Assembly (NCBI RefSeq): GCF_026619415.1
Contig: NZ_JAOVZR010000001.1
Location: 1,798,001 to 1,862,000, forward strand
Origin: Hoeflea algicola
GTDB taxonomy: Bacteria > Pseudomonadota > Alphaproteobacteria > Rhizobiales > Rhizobiaceae
Direction of reading: 5' to 3'
Length of the DNA: 64,000 nucleotides
Made by a program: the position numbers and the translations under genes. This document shows, piece after piece, positions 41,047 to 50,572 of this stretch (position 1 is its first letter; every line of letters begins with the position of its first letter). The notes below the pieces were generated by a model that worked only from the letters and a program-made list of their open reading frames with translations, was not told the origin of the DNA and did no database searches.

Positions 41047-42375
41047 TCAAAAACTCTCTTTGAGCCATTGTCCCATGCGGGACAGACGGCCACCCGCGCC
41101 GGAGATGGCTGCAAAGCCGCCCTCGCCTGCGCCGTGGGATTCGAAATGCGCGACCTGAGGATAGATCATCAGGCCAACCGCAGTAGAAAAAGCCGGGCCC
41201 TTGGCCGCCGCCGGCAGGCCGGAAATGCCCAACGGGCGACCGATCCGCACATTCCGCGCCAGAATCCGCCGTGCCGCTTCGGTCAGGCCGGTCATCTGGC
41301 TCGCGCCACCGGTGAGCACGATGCGCTTGCCGACGAGCGAGCCATATCCGGATTGCTGGATCCGGTCGCGAAGCATCTCGAGGGTTTCCTCGACCCGGGC
41401 GCGAACGATCCGCGAGACCAGTCCGCGCGGCACATGGGTGGGCTGGTCGCGCTCGTCCTCGCCAATCGGCGGAACCGAAATCACGTCGCGGTCTTCGCCC
41501 GCCTGCGGCAGCGCCGAACCGTGCACCACCTTGATGCGTTCGGCATCGTCAAGCCGGGTCGAAAGCCCGCGCGCCAGATCCATGGTGACGTGCTGGCCGC
41601 CGAGCGCGATCGCATCCGCATGCACCAGCTTGCCATCGGCAAAAACCGAAATCGTCGTCGTGCCGCCGCCCATATCGATGGCCGCGCAGCCCATTTCAGC
41701 CTCGTCGGAGACCAGCGCCGCGAGTCCGGAAGCATAAGGTGTGGCCACCATCGCCTCGACGGTGAGATGGGCGCGGTTAACCGCCAGTTCGAGATTTTTC
41801 AGCGGCGCCCGGTCAGCTGTAAGTACATGCATGTCGACGCCCAGCACATCACCATACATGCCAGCCGGATCGCGGATGCCGCGCTCGCCATCAAGCGTGT
41901 AGCTCGACGGCAGCGAATGCAGGATGGCGCGTTCGTTGAGCTGGCTCTGGCGGGTGGCGGCGTTGACCACCTTGGCAAGATCGCCATTGGCAATCTCGTG
42001 GCCACCCAGATTGACCGAGGCCGAGTGGGTTTCGCTGCCCAGCCGCCCGGCGGTAACATTGATGATCAGGCTTTCGGCGGTGACGCCGGCCATCCGTTCG
42101 GCGGCGTCAACTGCGAGCCGCACCGAACTTTCAACCGCGTCCATGTCGGAAATCACGCCAGCCTTGAGGCCGCGCGACTTCTGATGGCCGATCCCGAGAA
42201 TCTCTATCTTGTGAGTACGTCCCGCCAGCACTTCCGACGCTTCGACCGGGGTCAGCCGGCCGATCATGCAGACAACCTTGGAGGAACCGATATCGAGCAC
42301 CGTGACGATACTGACGCGCTTGCCCGACAGCGGCGAAAGCCGCGGCAGCATGGAGGAAGGACGGAAAAGGCTCAT
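41047..42375 (-). CDS. ftsA: Cell division protein FtsA
   Basis: A 442-residue actin-like ATPase that ties FtsZ filaments to the membrane. Phosphate-binding motifs are VLDIGSSKVVCMIG near residue 27 and AIDMGGGTTTISVF near residue 225; the adenosine motif is IVLTGGASQMTGL. The C-terminus ends MGQWLKESF, a plausible amphipathic membrane-binding helix. It overlaps the end of ftsQ by four bases and is 57 bases from ftsZ. Confidence 0.96.
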   Translation of the reverse strand: MSLFRPSSMLPRLSPLSGKRVSIVTVLDIGSSKVVCMIGRLTPVEASEVLAGRTHKIEILGIGHQKSRGLKAGVISDMDAVESSVRLAVDAAERMAGVTAESLIINVTAGRLGSETHSASVNLGGHEIANGDLAKVVNAATRQSQLNERAILHSLPSSYTLDGERGIRDPAGMYGDVLGVDMHVLTADRAPLKNLELAVNRAHLTVEAMVATPYASGLAALVSDEAEMGCAAIDMGGGTTTISVFADGKLVHADAIALGGQHVTMDLARGLSTRLDDAERIKVVHGSALPQAGEDRDVISVPPIGEDERDQPTHVPRGLVSRIVRARVEETLEMLRDRIQQSGYGSLVGKRIVLTGGASQMTGLTEAARRILARNVRIGRPLGISGLPAAAKGPAFSTAVGLMIYPQVAHFESHGAGEGGFAAISGAGGRLSRMGQWLKESF

Positions 42376-43304
42376 GTGTTCTTCTCCGCCGCCTTGATCG
42401 CCTTGGCGCGGGCCGCCAGGGCTTTCTTGCGGCGTTCGAACGAAGCTTCGCTCAACCGCAGCGTGACCCGGTCGGGAAGCCGCAGATCCACCACTGTGAT
42501 ATCGCGCGACAGCACGTCGCGACCGCCATCGAAATCGGCAAAACGCCTCAGCGCAGCGTCGACATCCTGTTCGGGAAGGCTCAGCGTCACACCATTGTCG
42601 AGCCGCAGATCCCAGCGCCGGTCGGCGATACGGATCGCGGCCTTGACCCGGGCGCGCAGCTGCGGATGCATCAACAGCCGGGCTTCCAGCTCGTCGGCAT
42701 GTTCGTCGGCGCCAAGACCGACATAAAGGGGCAGATCAGCATGGCGAGCGCCGGTAAGCGGAGCGATCACATCGCCGCGCGCATCAACCAGTGCCAACCG
42801 GTCGCCATGCTGCCAGATACCTACAGGCTGCCGCTCGGTAACATTCACCGACAGGCCGCGCGGGTAGATTTTCTGCACCTGCGCGTCGGTAACCCAAGGC
42901 AGCTGCATCAGCCGGGTGCGGGCCAGATGCGCGTCGATCGCCACCACCGAGGTGGAGCCATCGAGCCCAAGCTGGCCGAGAATATCAATGTCGGAGGTTT
43001 CGGCATTGCCGCTGATCTGCACGTCTTCCAGTGCAAATCCGGCGCTGGTGGTCACAGCCTGGGTCACCGCTTCGGTGTGACCACCAAGCTGCATCCCGTA
43101 GAGGCCGGTGGCAGAAAGAAAGGCAAGGGCGGCAACCGACCCGACATGCGGACGGATATCCACACGGCCGGTGGCCAGCGCCCTGTAGAAGCGCACGTGA
43201 CGGCGCAGAAAACGCGGCAGCACAAGAGCGCTGGCAAACGCATGGCGTCCGCCCGTCCTGTTGGCCTTAGCGGCCCTGCCTTTGTTTCCCGTCATCGACG
43301 ACAC
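42372..43304 (-). CDS. ftsQ: Cell division protein FtsQ
   Basis: A 310-residue bitopic protein. A basic cytosolic tail of about 75 residues precedes one membrane helix (near [20 protein letters not shown]). The POTRA domain begins at [20 protein letters not shown], and the FtsQ-type beta domain contains [29 protein letters not shown]. FtsQ links the FtsBL complex to the rest of the divisome. Its start lies inside the last codons of ddl (13-base overlap), and its stop overlaps the ftsA start. Confidence 0.94.
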   Translation of the reverse strand: MSSMTGNKGRAAKANRTGGRHAFASALVLPRFLRRHVRFYRALATGRVDIRPHVGSVAALAFLSATGLYGMQLGGHTEAVTQAVTTSAGFALEDVQISGNAETSDIDILGQLGLDGSTSVVAIDAHLARTRLMQLPWVTDAQVQKIYPRGLSVNVTERQPVGIWQHGDRLALVDARGDVIAPLTGARHADLPLYVGLGADEHADELEARLLMHPQLRARVKAAIRIADRRWDLRLDNGVTLSLPEQDVDAALRRFADFDGGRDVLSRDITVVDLRLPDRVTLRLSEASFERRKKALAARAKAIKAAEKNT

Positions 43305-44236
43305 GAAGCGTCCTCCACCATCCAGCTGACAAATTCTTCAAACGAATGCCCCGCCTGCAGGGCCATTTCCGGCGCCAGTGATGTCGGTGTCATGCCGGGC
43401 TGGGTATTGACTTCGAGCCAGATGACCTCCCCGTTTTCGGAGAAACGATCATCATATCGAAAGTCAGACCTGCTCACGCCGCGACAACCGATCGCCTGAT
43501 GCGCCTTCAAACTCAACCTACGTATTTTTTGGTAAACAATTGGTGAAATTTCTGCCGGACAAACGTGTTTGGAGCCGCCGGCAACGTATTTTGAATCATA
43601 ATCATAGAAGGTGTGTCCCTGTGGCACGATCTCGGTGACCGCCAGCGCCACATTGCCCATCACCGTGCAGGTCAGTTCGCGGCCGCCGATGTAGCGCTCG
43701 ACCATTACCTCGTCGCCATATTTCCATTCTTGCGAGGTAATCACCTGCGGCGGGTGCGATTGCCCCTCGCCGACGATGACGACGCCAAAGCTCGACCCCT
43801 CGTTGACAGGCTTGACCACATAGGGCGGTGTCATCGGGTGCGCCGAGGTAAACTCGAAGCGGTTCATCACCTTCGATTCCGCCACCGGAATACCGACCGC
43901 CTTGGCGACGATCTTCGACAGCCGCTTGTCCATCGCCAGCGCCGAAGCGGTGACACCGGAATGGGTGTAGGGGATGGAAAGGTATTCCAGCACACCCTGA
44001 ATGGTGCCGTCTTCTCCGTAGGGTCCATGCAGAGCATTGAAACAGACATCAGGTTTCAGCTCTGTCAGCACAGAGGCAATATCAGGCCCGACATCGACGC
44101 GGGTGACCCGGTAACCGGCACGCTCCAGCGCATCGGCACAGGGCGCGCCCGAAGCCAGACTGACCGGACGCTCGGAGGAAAATCCGCCCATCAGAACGGC
44201 GACATGCTTGGTTTTTTTCAATGCCTCGGCGTTCAT
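43292..44236 (-). CDS. ddl: D-alanine--D-alanine ligase
   Basis: A 314-residue ATP-grasp enzyme joining two D-Ala for the peptidoglycan stem. The ATG at 44236 fits the start of homologues ([21 protein letters not shown]) and has GAGGGAA-like sequence upstream; a frame 50 codons longer exists but is not conserved. Motifs: [47 protein letters not shown] and [15 protein letters not shown]. In most relatives ddl directly follows murB, but here about 6.3 kb separates them, so the ddl-ftsQ-ftsA-ftsZ part needs its own promoter in the 640 bases upstream. Confidence 0.95.
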   Translation of the reverse strand: MNAEALKKTKHVAVLMGGFSSERPVSLASGAPCADALERAGYRVTRVDVGPDIASVLTELKPDVCFNALHGPYGEDGTIQGVLEYLSIPYTHSGVTASALAMDKRLSKIVAKAVGIPVAESKVMNRFEFTSAHPMTPPYVVKPVNEGSSFGVVIVGEGQSHPPQVITSQEWKYGDEVMVERYIGGRELTCTVMGNVALAVTEIVPQGHTFYDYDSKYVAGGSKHVCPAEISPIVYQKIRRLSLKAHQAIGCRGVSRSDFRYDDRFSENGEVIWLEVNTQPGMTPTSLAPEMALQAGHSFEEFVSWMVEDASCRR

Positions 44237-44872
44237 CCATTTCCCTCGTTCTGTTGCGCATCCCCTCCAGGCGGGGATCCACCCAATCCGCATCATGATG
44301 CCCATCAAGGCAGAATTCAGCCGATCAGGCAGACGCGTTGCTGCACAATCTAGCGGCTGAACATTGCGCCAACCCGTTCCAGCCACACGGTACCTGGCTC
44401 AAAACCGGCGTGGTCAGCAGCGCCCGACTCATGCGCATCTGATGGAAACCCTTAGGAATCAGAGCTTTCGGGCAAGCGCAAGAGGCGGCACAGGCATCTC
44501 GTGGCTTTGCCTGCGGGTACGCCGCTGCGCGCGCAGTTCCACTATGGCGTCCGAAGGCAATCGCATGTCGCCACGGCATGCAGTCGCCTCGGCCGCCGCC
44601 GGCACCATTTCCCGCAACGATGAGTATTGGTCTAACGGGTAACAGGCGCGGAACACCGCGTTAATGAATTTCGTTTATTAGCCAAGGTGGAAACAAGTGA
44701 GAAACAGCAATACGGGCTCGATTGATGCAAAAGCGGACAGATAAAGCATTCAACTATCGATCGACCGCCCGTTTTCAAGGAAATATTTACTTGCTCTTTC
44801 AATTCCAGCTCACGCAGCGCGCGTCCGCGTCGGCCATTGCGCAGCATTGAGTTGAAAGGGTCTCTCAGGAAA
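44237..44872. other. Divergent intergenic region upstream of ddl
   Basis: A 636-base region between ddl and the GGDEF-EAL gene. The half near ddl (44240-44640) has ordinary GC content, and several open frames there look like noise without ribosome sites. The half near 44640-44840 is clearly AT-richer and probably contains the promoter of the GGDEF-EAL gene. Since ddl-ftsQAZ is cut off from the upstream dcw genes here, a promoter for it should also lie in this region. I could not pick one with confidence. Confidence 0.45.
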
Positions 44873-46861
44873 ATGGCAAATCCGATCGCCACTTACAATT
44901 ACTGGATCAACCCTGCGCGACGGCAGGCGATGGCGACTGCCTATTCTCCGATCGTACGCGGGTTCCTGTTTCCCGGTATGGTCTATTATGCCTACATCAC
45001 CCTGACCCACTTTAGGGACGAGACCGGGCTGGAGTTGGCCATGCTCGCCTCGATCAGCTTCACGACGGTTGTAAGCTATTATGTGATGAGACAGCATGTG
45101 CTGGCCGGCGACAAACTGTCGTTGCCGCGGCTCGAACTGATCGGTCTGATCGCCAACCTGCTGATCTACCTGAATGTCGTCTGCTACCTGACCATTCATT
45201 TTGAGCAGAACAAGCTGATCTATTTCGCCCTGATGGCGGTGGTTTTCTCTACGACCGGCATCACCTTCCGGGGAACCCTGCTCAGCGTTGGCCTGTCGCT
45301 GGTGACGCTCTACCTTTTCGCAGCCAAACTCCCCCAGGAAATCCTGACCCAGTACGTCTCGATCAGCATCGCCACCACTTTCGCCTCATTCGGCATGGCC
45401 ATGCTGCTGCGCAAAGCCATATTCAGGCAGATTGATGCACGCTTGCTTGCCGACGAACTGGCGGCCAAGGCCCGGCGTCTTGCCGATACCGACATGCTCA
45501 CGGGCATTCCCAACCGGCGCGCGGTGTTTGAGAAGATCGATTATCTGATCGACCAGCGCAGGCCTTTCTGGGTAGGAATTTTCGATCTCGACGGTTTCAA
45601 GGCGATCAACGATATCTATGGCCATATCGTCGGCGACAAGCTGCTATGCGCAATCGTCGAACGGGCCAGCAAACTCGAGATTCCCGGCGTTACATTCGGC
45701 CGGGTCGGTGGTGACGAATTCGTCGCCCTGTTTCCGGGAAACTTGCCGGAGGAAGCTGCTGCGGAGCTGGGAAACAAGGTGATCGAGGCGATCAGCCGTC
45801 CCTACCCGTTCGCGCTCCTGAACCTTGTCGTCGGCGCTTCGGCGGGTTTTTCGCATTTCCCGAGCATGGGCGCGTCCAGCGCCAAACTTTACGAGAAAGC
45901 CGATTTCGCGCTCTATAAAGCCAAGGCCAAGCACCGCGGCCGATGCCTGATGTTCGACGCCACCGAAGACAAGGAAATGCAGCAGGCGACCGCCATTGAG
46001 CGCGAATTGCGCGAAGGCGACCTCGAAAGCGAGATCTACCTGCTGTTTCAGCCGCAATATTCGCCGCAGCTGCAGCGAACCGTCGGCTTTGAAGCACTTG
46101 CCCGCTGGCAGAACCCGAAACTTGGTCTCGTTCGGCCCGACCAGTTCATTCGCGCCGCAGAACGTTCGGGCCACATCAGCAAGCTTACGGAAATCATCTT
46201 CAGGAAAGGACTCGAGACCCTTGCCGAATGGCCTGAAGACATCTCCCTATCCTTCAACCTTTCGGGCCAGGATCTGTCAGACCAGGCCTTTATCATGTCG
46301 CTGCTCGGCCAGATCATGAAGTCGGGTATCTCGCCCCGCCGCATCGAGTTCGAAATCACCGAAACCGCTGTCATGACCACGCTCGATCTTTCCCGGTCGC
46401 TGCTGACAGAGCTGCGGGCGAGCGGATGCAAGATTGCCCTTGATGATTTCGGATCGGGCTATTCAAGCTACGAATATCTCGACCAGTTGCCGCTCGACAA
46501 GGTCAAGCTCGACAGGAGTTTTGTCTCCAAGGTCAGCCAGAGCGTGACCTCGCGGGAAATCGTCACCAGCGTCATGCGACTGTGCGCGAGACTCGAGCTG
46601 CGCTGCGTGCTGGAGGGCGTCGAAACCCCGGATGAAATGGCAGCCCTGAGCGAGCTGAGCCCCGACCTGATCCAGGGATACCTGTTCGGCCGGCCGATGA
46701 CGGCGGCGGCAGCGATGCAACTGATCAACGCCCAGGACAACCCTGTTTCCGTGCGTGAGCCCTTCGAAACAATTCGCCAAGGCAGCATGAAATCATGCAC
46801 GCCAGACGATGCATCTCGTGATCTGCCGGCAAGTTCCCGGCACTCAGCAAGCCGTCTATAG
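44873..46861 (+). CDS. Membrane GGDEF-EAL protein (c-di-GMP turnover)
   Basis: A 662-residue protein started at the ATG at 44873 (AGGA just upstream). Six membrane helices fill residues 25-190. The GGDEF domain begins near ADTDMLTGIPNRRAVF with active site VGGDEF, and the EAL domain carries GFEALARWQNP, FEITETAVM, DDFGSGYSSYEYL, KLDRSFV and LEGVET. The residues needed for both synthesis and hydrolysis therefore appear intact, so which activity dominates cannot be told. No known sensor domain is visible. It sits within the dcw cluster, divergent from ddl. Confidence 0.9.
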   Translation: MANPIATYNYWINPARRQAMATAYSPIVRGFLFPGMVYYAYITLTHFRDETGLELAMLASISFTTVVSYYVMRQHVLAGDKLSLPRLELIGLIANLLIYLNVVCYLTIHFEQNKLIYFALMAVVFSTTGITFRGTLLSVGLSLVTLYLFAAKLPQEILTQYVSISIATTFASFGMAMLLRKAIFRQIDARLLADELAAKARRLADTDMLTGIPNRRAVFEKIDYLIDQRRPFWVGIFDLDGFKAINDIYGHIVGDKLLCAIVERASKLEIPGVTFGRVGGDEFVALFPGNLPEEAAAELGNKVIEAISRPYPFALLNLVVGASAGFSHFPSMGASSAKLYEKADFALYKAKAKHRGRCLMFDATEDKEMQQATAIERELREGDLESEIYLLFQPQYSPQLQRTVGFEALARWQNPKLGLVRPDQFIRAAERSGHISKLTEIIFRKGLETLAEWPEDISLSFNLSGQDLSDQAFIMSLLGQIMKSGISPRRIEFEITETAVMTTLDLSRSLLTELRASGCKIALDDFGSGYSSYEYLDQLPLDKVKLDRSFVSKVSQSVTSREIVTSVMRLCARLELRCVLEGVETPDEMAALSELSPDLIQGYLFGRPMTAAAAMQLINAQDNPVSVREPFETIRQGSMKSCTPDDASRDLPASSRHSASRL

Positions 46862-46914
46862 CGACGGTGAAATGATGTATTGTCGCCTCGCGACCAGCCG
46901 ACGGCTCGTTGCAC

Positions 46915-47334
46915 TTACGGAACAGTCCTAGCGGGTCCCTTTTCGGATACCGCCGGCGTATTGCCGGACAGGATCGGCGGTCCACGATAGAGCCGCTGCA
47001 ATGTCGACACCATTTCCTCGAATTTCATATCAAGATCAACACACGCGCGGCTTGTCGGCTCGAGACGCAGCGAACGACCGCATTTCCTGCTTTCCACCAA
47101 ACCTGCAGCCTCCAGCTCCCTGACCTTTCTGTGCGTGGTTGAGATTGGCAGTCCCAGCGTCATCGACAAGGAGGACAGGTCGTAATAACGGCCCTGAACC
47201 TTTCCGGTAATGATGGTTCGCACCATCAATGCATCAAGTGGCCCGCCCCACATCCCGGTTTCGATTGCATAGAAGCGGTTCAGGCACTCGATGATCTGGG
47301 CCTGGACGATTTGGCGGATTTCAGCTTCTTGCAT
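46915..47334 (-). CDS. MarR-like winged-helix transcriptional regulator
   Basis: A 139-residue protein started at the ATG at 47334, with GGA nine bases upstream. The winged helix covers about residues 45-100: LSSLSMTLGLPISTTHRKVRELEAAGLVESRKCGRSLRLEPT is a clear helix-turn-helix plus wing. The N-terminal helices and C-terminal helix suggest dimerisation as in MarR proteins. One Cys lies in the wing (SRKCGRS) and one in ECLNRF, and a further one follows in RACVDL, so redox or sulfur-species sensing is imaginable. It is divergent from the SQR-like operon, the usual place for a local regulator. Confidence 0.75.
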   Translation of the reverse strand: MQEAEIRQIVQAQIIECLNRFYAIETGMWGGPLDALMVRTIITGKVQGRYYDLSSLSMTLGLPISTTHRKVRELEAAGLVESRKCGRSLRLEPTSRACVDLDMKFEEMVSTLQRLYRGPPILSGNTPAVSEKGPARTVP

Positions 47335-47468
47335 CTCGGGTTTCCTTTTGTCGCCAACCAACCTTTCCAATCCGGAAACATCCGCAGGCAATGGGTTTGA
47401 CCGCCCATGCTAAGGCTCCGGAGTGAAGGATCAAGACTCCGCTCAGGCGGCAATTGAGGAGGCCAACA

Positions 47469-48659
47469 TTGACTAAACACATCCTTATCGTGGGCGGCGG
47501 CATCGGCGGAACGATGACTGCCAACAGCATCGTCACCAAAATGTATCCCGAAATTGCACGCGGGAAGGTCAAGGTGACACTGCTTTCCGATTCGCCATGG
47601 CATTATTACAAACCGGCGTTCATGTATGTGGCCTTTGACATGTTTTTTGAAGGCGAACTGCGACGCAAGCAGAGCAGTCTGCTGCGCCCCGAGATCGATT
47701 TCCAGGTGGACAAGGTCGTCAACTTCGATTTCGCCGGCTCAAAGGTCAAGACCGCGTCCGGCAAATCCATCGGCTATGATTATATCGTCGTGTCAACAGG
47801 CTGCATTCCCGCCCCGGAACGAATTCCCGGGCTCAAGGAAGGCGGCGACTATTTCTATCAATATGCTCCCGCGCGCCAGCTCGCAGAGAAGCTGCGCAAT
47901 TTTGAGAAGGGGCGGATCTTCATAACCGTCAACTTCCCCAAGACGCCAAACGTGCCCCATCAATGTGGCATCGCTCCGATGGAAACCACGCTGATGGTCG
48001 ACGAATACCTTCGTCGCAAGGGTGTCCGCGACCAGTGCGAGATCGTCTATACTTATCCGACCATCTCGCAACTGCTGCGCAATTGCCTGTTTTTGCAGCA
48101 GGAAGTCTGCGAAGTGCTTCCGCCGGTGTTCGAATCCAAGGGCATCCTGCATCAGCGTGGCTTCACACTGGAATCTGTAGACGCGGAGAAGAAGATCGCC
48201 CGCTCCGAGGAAGGTAAAGAGGAAGAGTTCGATCTTCTGATGTGTACGCCTCCGATCCGGGCGGTGGACGCAGTTCTCGATAGCGGCATTTCTCAGGCAC
48301 CAAACAATGAAGGCTGGCTGCCGACCGATCGCAAGACACTCCAGCTCGAGGGCCACCCCAACGCCTATATCATGGGCGACACCGTCGATCTGCCGATCTC
48401 GAAAGCCGGTGGCTCATGTCACAACCAAAGCCCGGTTATTGCCAACAACATCGCCGGCGATATCCGTCTCGGCCACACCGTCGCCGAGTATGACGGCAAG
48501 GTTCAGGCAGTGGCACAGATGGGTCTCGATGCAGGAATGCCGCTTTGGTACGACTATGATGAAGACGTCCATCCAACGCCTCCGACAAAAGTCGGCGGGC
48601 TGCTCCGCAAGGCCTTCAATCGCGGGATCTACTGGTCCGTCGCGCGCGGCATCATCTGA
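47469..48659 (+). CDS. SQR-like FAD-dependent oxidoreductase
   Basis: A 396-residue flavoprotein of the sulfide:quinone oxidoreductase/FCC-like group. The TTG at 47469 is the start because a strong GAGGAGG site lies directly upstream. FAD binding: HILIVGGGIGGTMTANSIV at the N-terminus and AYIMGDTVDL near residue 305. Candidate redox cysteines are in STGCIPAPERIPG, PHQCGIAPMETT and GGSCHNQSPVIANNI; their positions resemble the catalytic cysteines of SQR, although the usual GAPxK after the second is replaced by APMET. The C-terminus (LRKAFNRGIYWSVARG) may be an amphipathic membrane anchor. The acceptor is likely quinone; the sulfur substrate is inferred. First gene of a three-gene operon. Confidence 0.78.
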   Translation: MTKHILIVGGGIGGTMTANSIVTKMYPEIARGKVKVTLLSDSPWHYYKPAFMYVAFDMFFEGELRRKQSSLLRPEIDFQVDKVVNFDFAGSKVKTASGKSIGYDYIVVSTGCIPAPERIPGLKEGGDYFYQYAPARQLAEKLRNFEKGRIFITVNFPKTPNVPHQCGIAPMETTLMVDEYLRRKGVRDQCEIVYTYPTISQLLRNCLFLQQEVCEVLPPVFESKGILHQRGFTLESVDAEKKIARSEEGKEEEFDLLMCTPPIRAVDAVLDSGISQAPNNEGWLPTDRKTLQLEGHPNAYIMGDTVDLPISKAGGSCHNQSPVIANNIAGDIRLGHTVAEYDGKVQAVAQMGLDAGMPLWYDYDEDVHPTPPTKVGGLLRKAFNRGIYWSVARGII

Positions 48660-48683
48660 CATCGGCACCGGGAGAAAAACGAT

Positions 48684-49109
48684 ATGAGCGAATCCGTCAC
48701 GGACATGACCGAAAAAACCACCATCAAGGCCGCCAAGCCTCTTGCCGCCATGGATGAAGCCACCCAACGCGGCTTGATGGAACTGCTGGAAAAGGCGGCA
48801 CCACTGTTGCAGGGTCGACGCTTCCACAATCTGGTCGATCTGGCCTCGCTGGCATCGGACGGCGTCGACATGTTCGACGACGCCATGGTCCAGAAGCTGA
48901 TGAAGGCCTATGAGGAAGGAGTCGGCGCGGCCTGGTCGATGAGCAATGCGGCACGGTTTGCCGCCAACCAGACCGCGACCGCACAGGTGCCGTCGCTTCT
49001 CGGCCTACTGCGCGTGGCCCGCAACGAAGACGTCCGCCGCGGTCTGTATTTTGGCTTGACCTTCCTGTCGGTGCTGGGCCGGCAGATGAAGGATGACGGC
49101 GTCGAATGA
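48684..49109 (+). CDS. DUF1641 helical protein
   Basis: A 141-residue, mostly helical, soluble protein with GGGAGAA before its ATG. It shows the DUF1641 pattern: LMELLEKAAPLLQGRRFHNLVDLASLASDGVDMFDDAMVQKLMKAYEEG and a C-terminal VARNEDVRRGLYFGLTFLSVLGRQM. DUF1641 proteins occur beside SQR-like oxidoreductases and formate dehydrogenase genes, but their role is not known. The end overlaps the next gene by four bases (ATGA), and the SQR-like gene ends 24 bases before, so this is a tight operon. Confidence 0.8.
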   Translation: MSESVTDMTEKTTIKAAKPLAAMDEATQRGLMELLEKAAPLLQGRRFHNLVDLASLASDGVDMFDDAMVQKLMKAYEEGVGAAWSMSNAARFAANQTATAQVPSLLGLLRVARNEDVRRGLYFGLTFLSVLGRQMKDDGVE

Positions 49110-49579
49110 CCACAGACCCGGACCTTGCCGCACTTTACCAGCGCGGTTTGCGGGATCTCGCCGCAAAGGTTCGAAGCGACAAGCGGCTCGTCCCGGCGGA
49201 TATTTCCGTCACCCGGACGAGCCGCACTTGCGGCAGCCTCGTCACGCTGGACATACGCAGAAAGGCGGACGTGATCACTGCGCTCGGTTGGAGGACGCGC
49301 GCTTGCACGCTGGGCATGGCCGCGACCGCGGTCGTGGTACAACAGGCGATCGGTCGAAAATTCTCCGAATTAGTTGAAATCGGACACTTGATCCGTCGCC
49401 TTCTGAGCGGCGAGGATATCATCTTTCCCGAGCCCTGGCGCGAACTTGAGATGTTTGCTGCGGCACGCGGTTTTCCGACGCGTCACAGTTCGATCCTGCT
49501 GCCATTCGAAATTATTGCCGAGGCGGGCAATGAGGCGTCTGCTCAAGGAACTTCACCGTCGCGCGACCCAATCGCATAA
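49106..49579 (+). CDS. SufU/IscU-like scaffold protein lacking one ligand cysteine
   Basis: A 157-residue protein with the SufU/IscU scaffold layout. The first cysteine is in RTSRTCGSLVTLDI, where the usual CGD has become CGS. The second is in RTRACTLGMAATAVV, matching the family's GCaIS.AS. The third ligand, normally the Cys of R..C..LPW, appears as Ser in TRHSSILLPFEII. Two substitutions at the metal site argue against an ordinary Fe-S scaffold. The start overlaps the DUF1641 stop by four bases. It could bind a different metal or sulfur species, or be an accessory of the SQR-like flavoprotein. That assignment is an inference. Confidence 0.65.
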   Translation: MTTDPDLAALYQRGLRDLAAKVRSDKRLVPADISVTRTSRTCGSLVTLDIRRKADVITALGWRTRACTLGMAATAVVVQQAIGRKFSELVEIGHLIRRLLSGEDIIFPEPWRELEMFAAARGFPTRHSSILLPFEIIAEAGNEASAQGTSPSRDPIA

Positions 49580-49600
49580 CATGCCCGGCCGGCGCTCTCG

Positions 49601-50425
49601 TCAAGCCGCGGCGGCATTATTGGCCCGGTTGGCGCTGACCGGTTCCGTGCTGTAGGACAACACGATCCGGTTTCGACCGCCACTCTTGGCCGCATACAGC
49701 GCCTTGTCGGCACGTGAAAAGGTTTCATCAAAGGTCTGATGCGGAAGCGACCTGGCAGCCCCGCCCGACATGGTGACGGAGATTTCTCGTTCCCCCACAT
49801 TCATCTGCATCTCGGCCACATTTCTGCGAGCGGTCTCCCCCAACACTACAAACTCGGCAAAGGGCATGCTGCCAGTGAAAACGGCAAATTCCTCGCCGCC
49901 GATCCGGGCGCAGGCACAATCCTCTCCGAAAGCCGCCTTCAGCATCCGCGCCACCTCAACAATGACCGCATCGCCCATCTGGTGACCATAGGTGTCGTTG
50001 ATCTTCTTGAACCGGTCGACATCGAAAACCAACATCGACTTTTCCCGGTCGCACTGATCGAACATTTCCACAAATGCGCGGCGGTTCGCCAAGCCAGAAA
50101 GCGTGTCGGTGCGGCTCAACCGCTCGAACTCCGCCCGCGACACACCCAGATCATGAATCGAAAAGCCGACCGCCACATAAGCTGTGGTCGCCAGAATGAA
50201 GGTTATCGGTGGCGTCAGCACCGAGGCAACGATCAGCGCCGAAGACAGCGCATAGGGCAGCAGGTCGAACCAGGAGAGCAGGAGATGGGCGCAAATATTG
50301 AGGCCACAGGCCAACAGAGAGACTTTGATTCCGACCCAGACAGCCTTGCGGACAACGTCGTTGTATGACCGGAATTCCTCAAACAAAAGTTGCTTGATAA
50401 CCCAGTCACGGGTCAGTCGAAACAT
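49601..50425 (-). CDS. Short membrane diguanylate cyclase (GGDEF domain)
   Basis: A 274-residue protein: two or three membrane helices (residues 27-95), a short linker, then a GGDEF domain from RLSRTDTLSGLANRRAF. The catalytic IGGEEF and LVFDVDRFKKINDTYGHQMGDA are intact, so it is expected to make c-di-GMP. No I-site (RxxD) is visible before GGEEF; the residues are CACARIGGEEF. It lies in the 6.3-kb block that splits the dcw cluster, converging on the SQR-like operon with 21 bases between stop codons. Confidence 0.88.
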   Translation of the reverse strand: MFRLTRDWVIKQLLFEEFRSYNDVVRKAVWVGIKVSLLACGLNICAHLLLSWFDLLPYALSSALIVASVLTPPITFILATTAYVAVGFSIHDLGVSRAEFERLSRTDTLSGLANRRAFVEMFDQCDREKSMLVFDVDRFKKINDTYGHQMGDAVIVEVARMLKAAFGEDCACARIGGEEFAVFTGSMPFAEFVVLGETARRNVAEMQMNVGEREISVTMSGGAARSLPHQTFDETFSRADKALYAAKSGGRNRIVLSYSTEPVSANRANNAAAA

Positions 50426-50572
50426 GGATACACCCCCGATTAGCGGATGACCTTAATCTTGACCCGTTAAATTTGTGCTTCCGGCACGCCCGCTGCGCGC
50501 TGCCCGAAATCGCCAGAATGTCATATTTCGACACAACCTACGCAAATTATCACAAAGATAATGCAACCACTT

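Noticed and set aside
39718..42726. 1002-codon open frame on the plus strand opposite ftsZ, ftsA and ftsQ
   Set aside because: It spans three well-identified minus-strand division genes and has no recognisable protein features; third-position GC bias explains the lack of stops.
44325..44836. Small frames in the ddl upstream region
   Set aside because: No credible start sites, poor codon structure and no recognisable domain; treated as promoter DNA.
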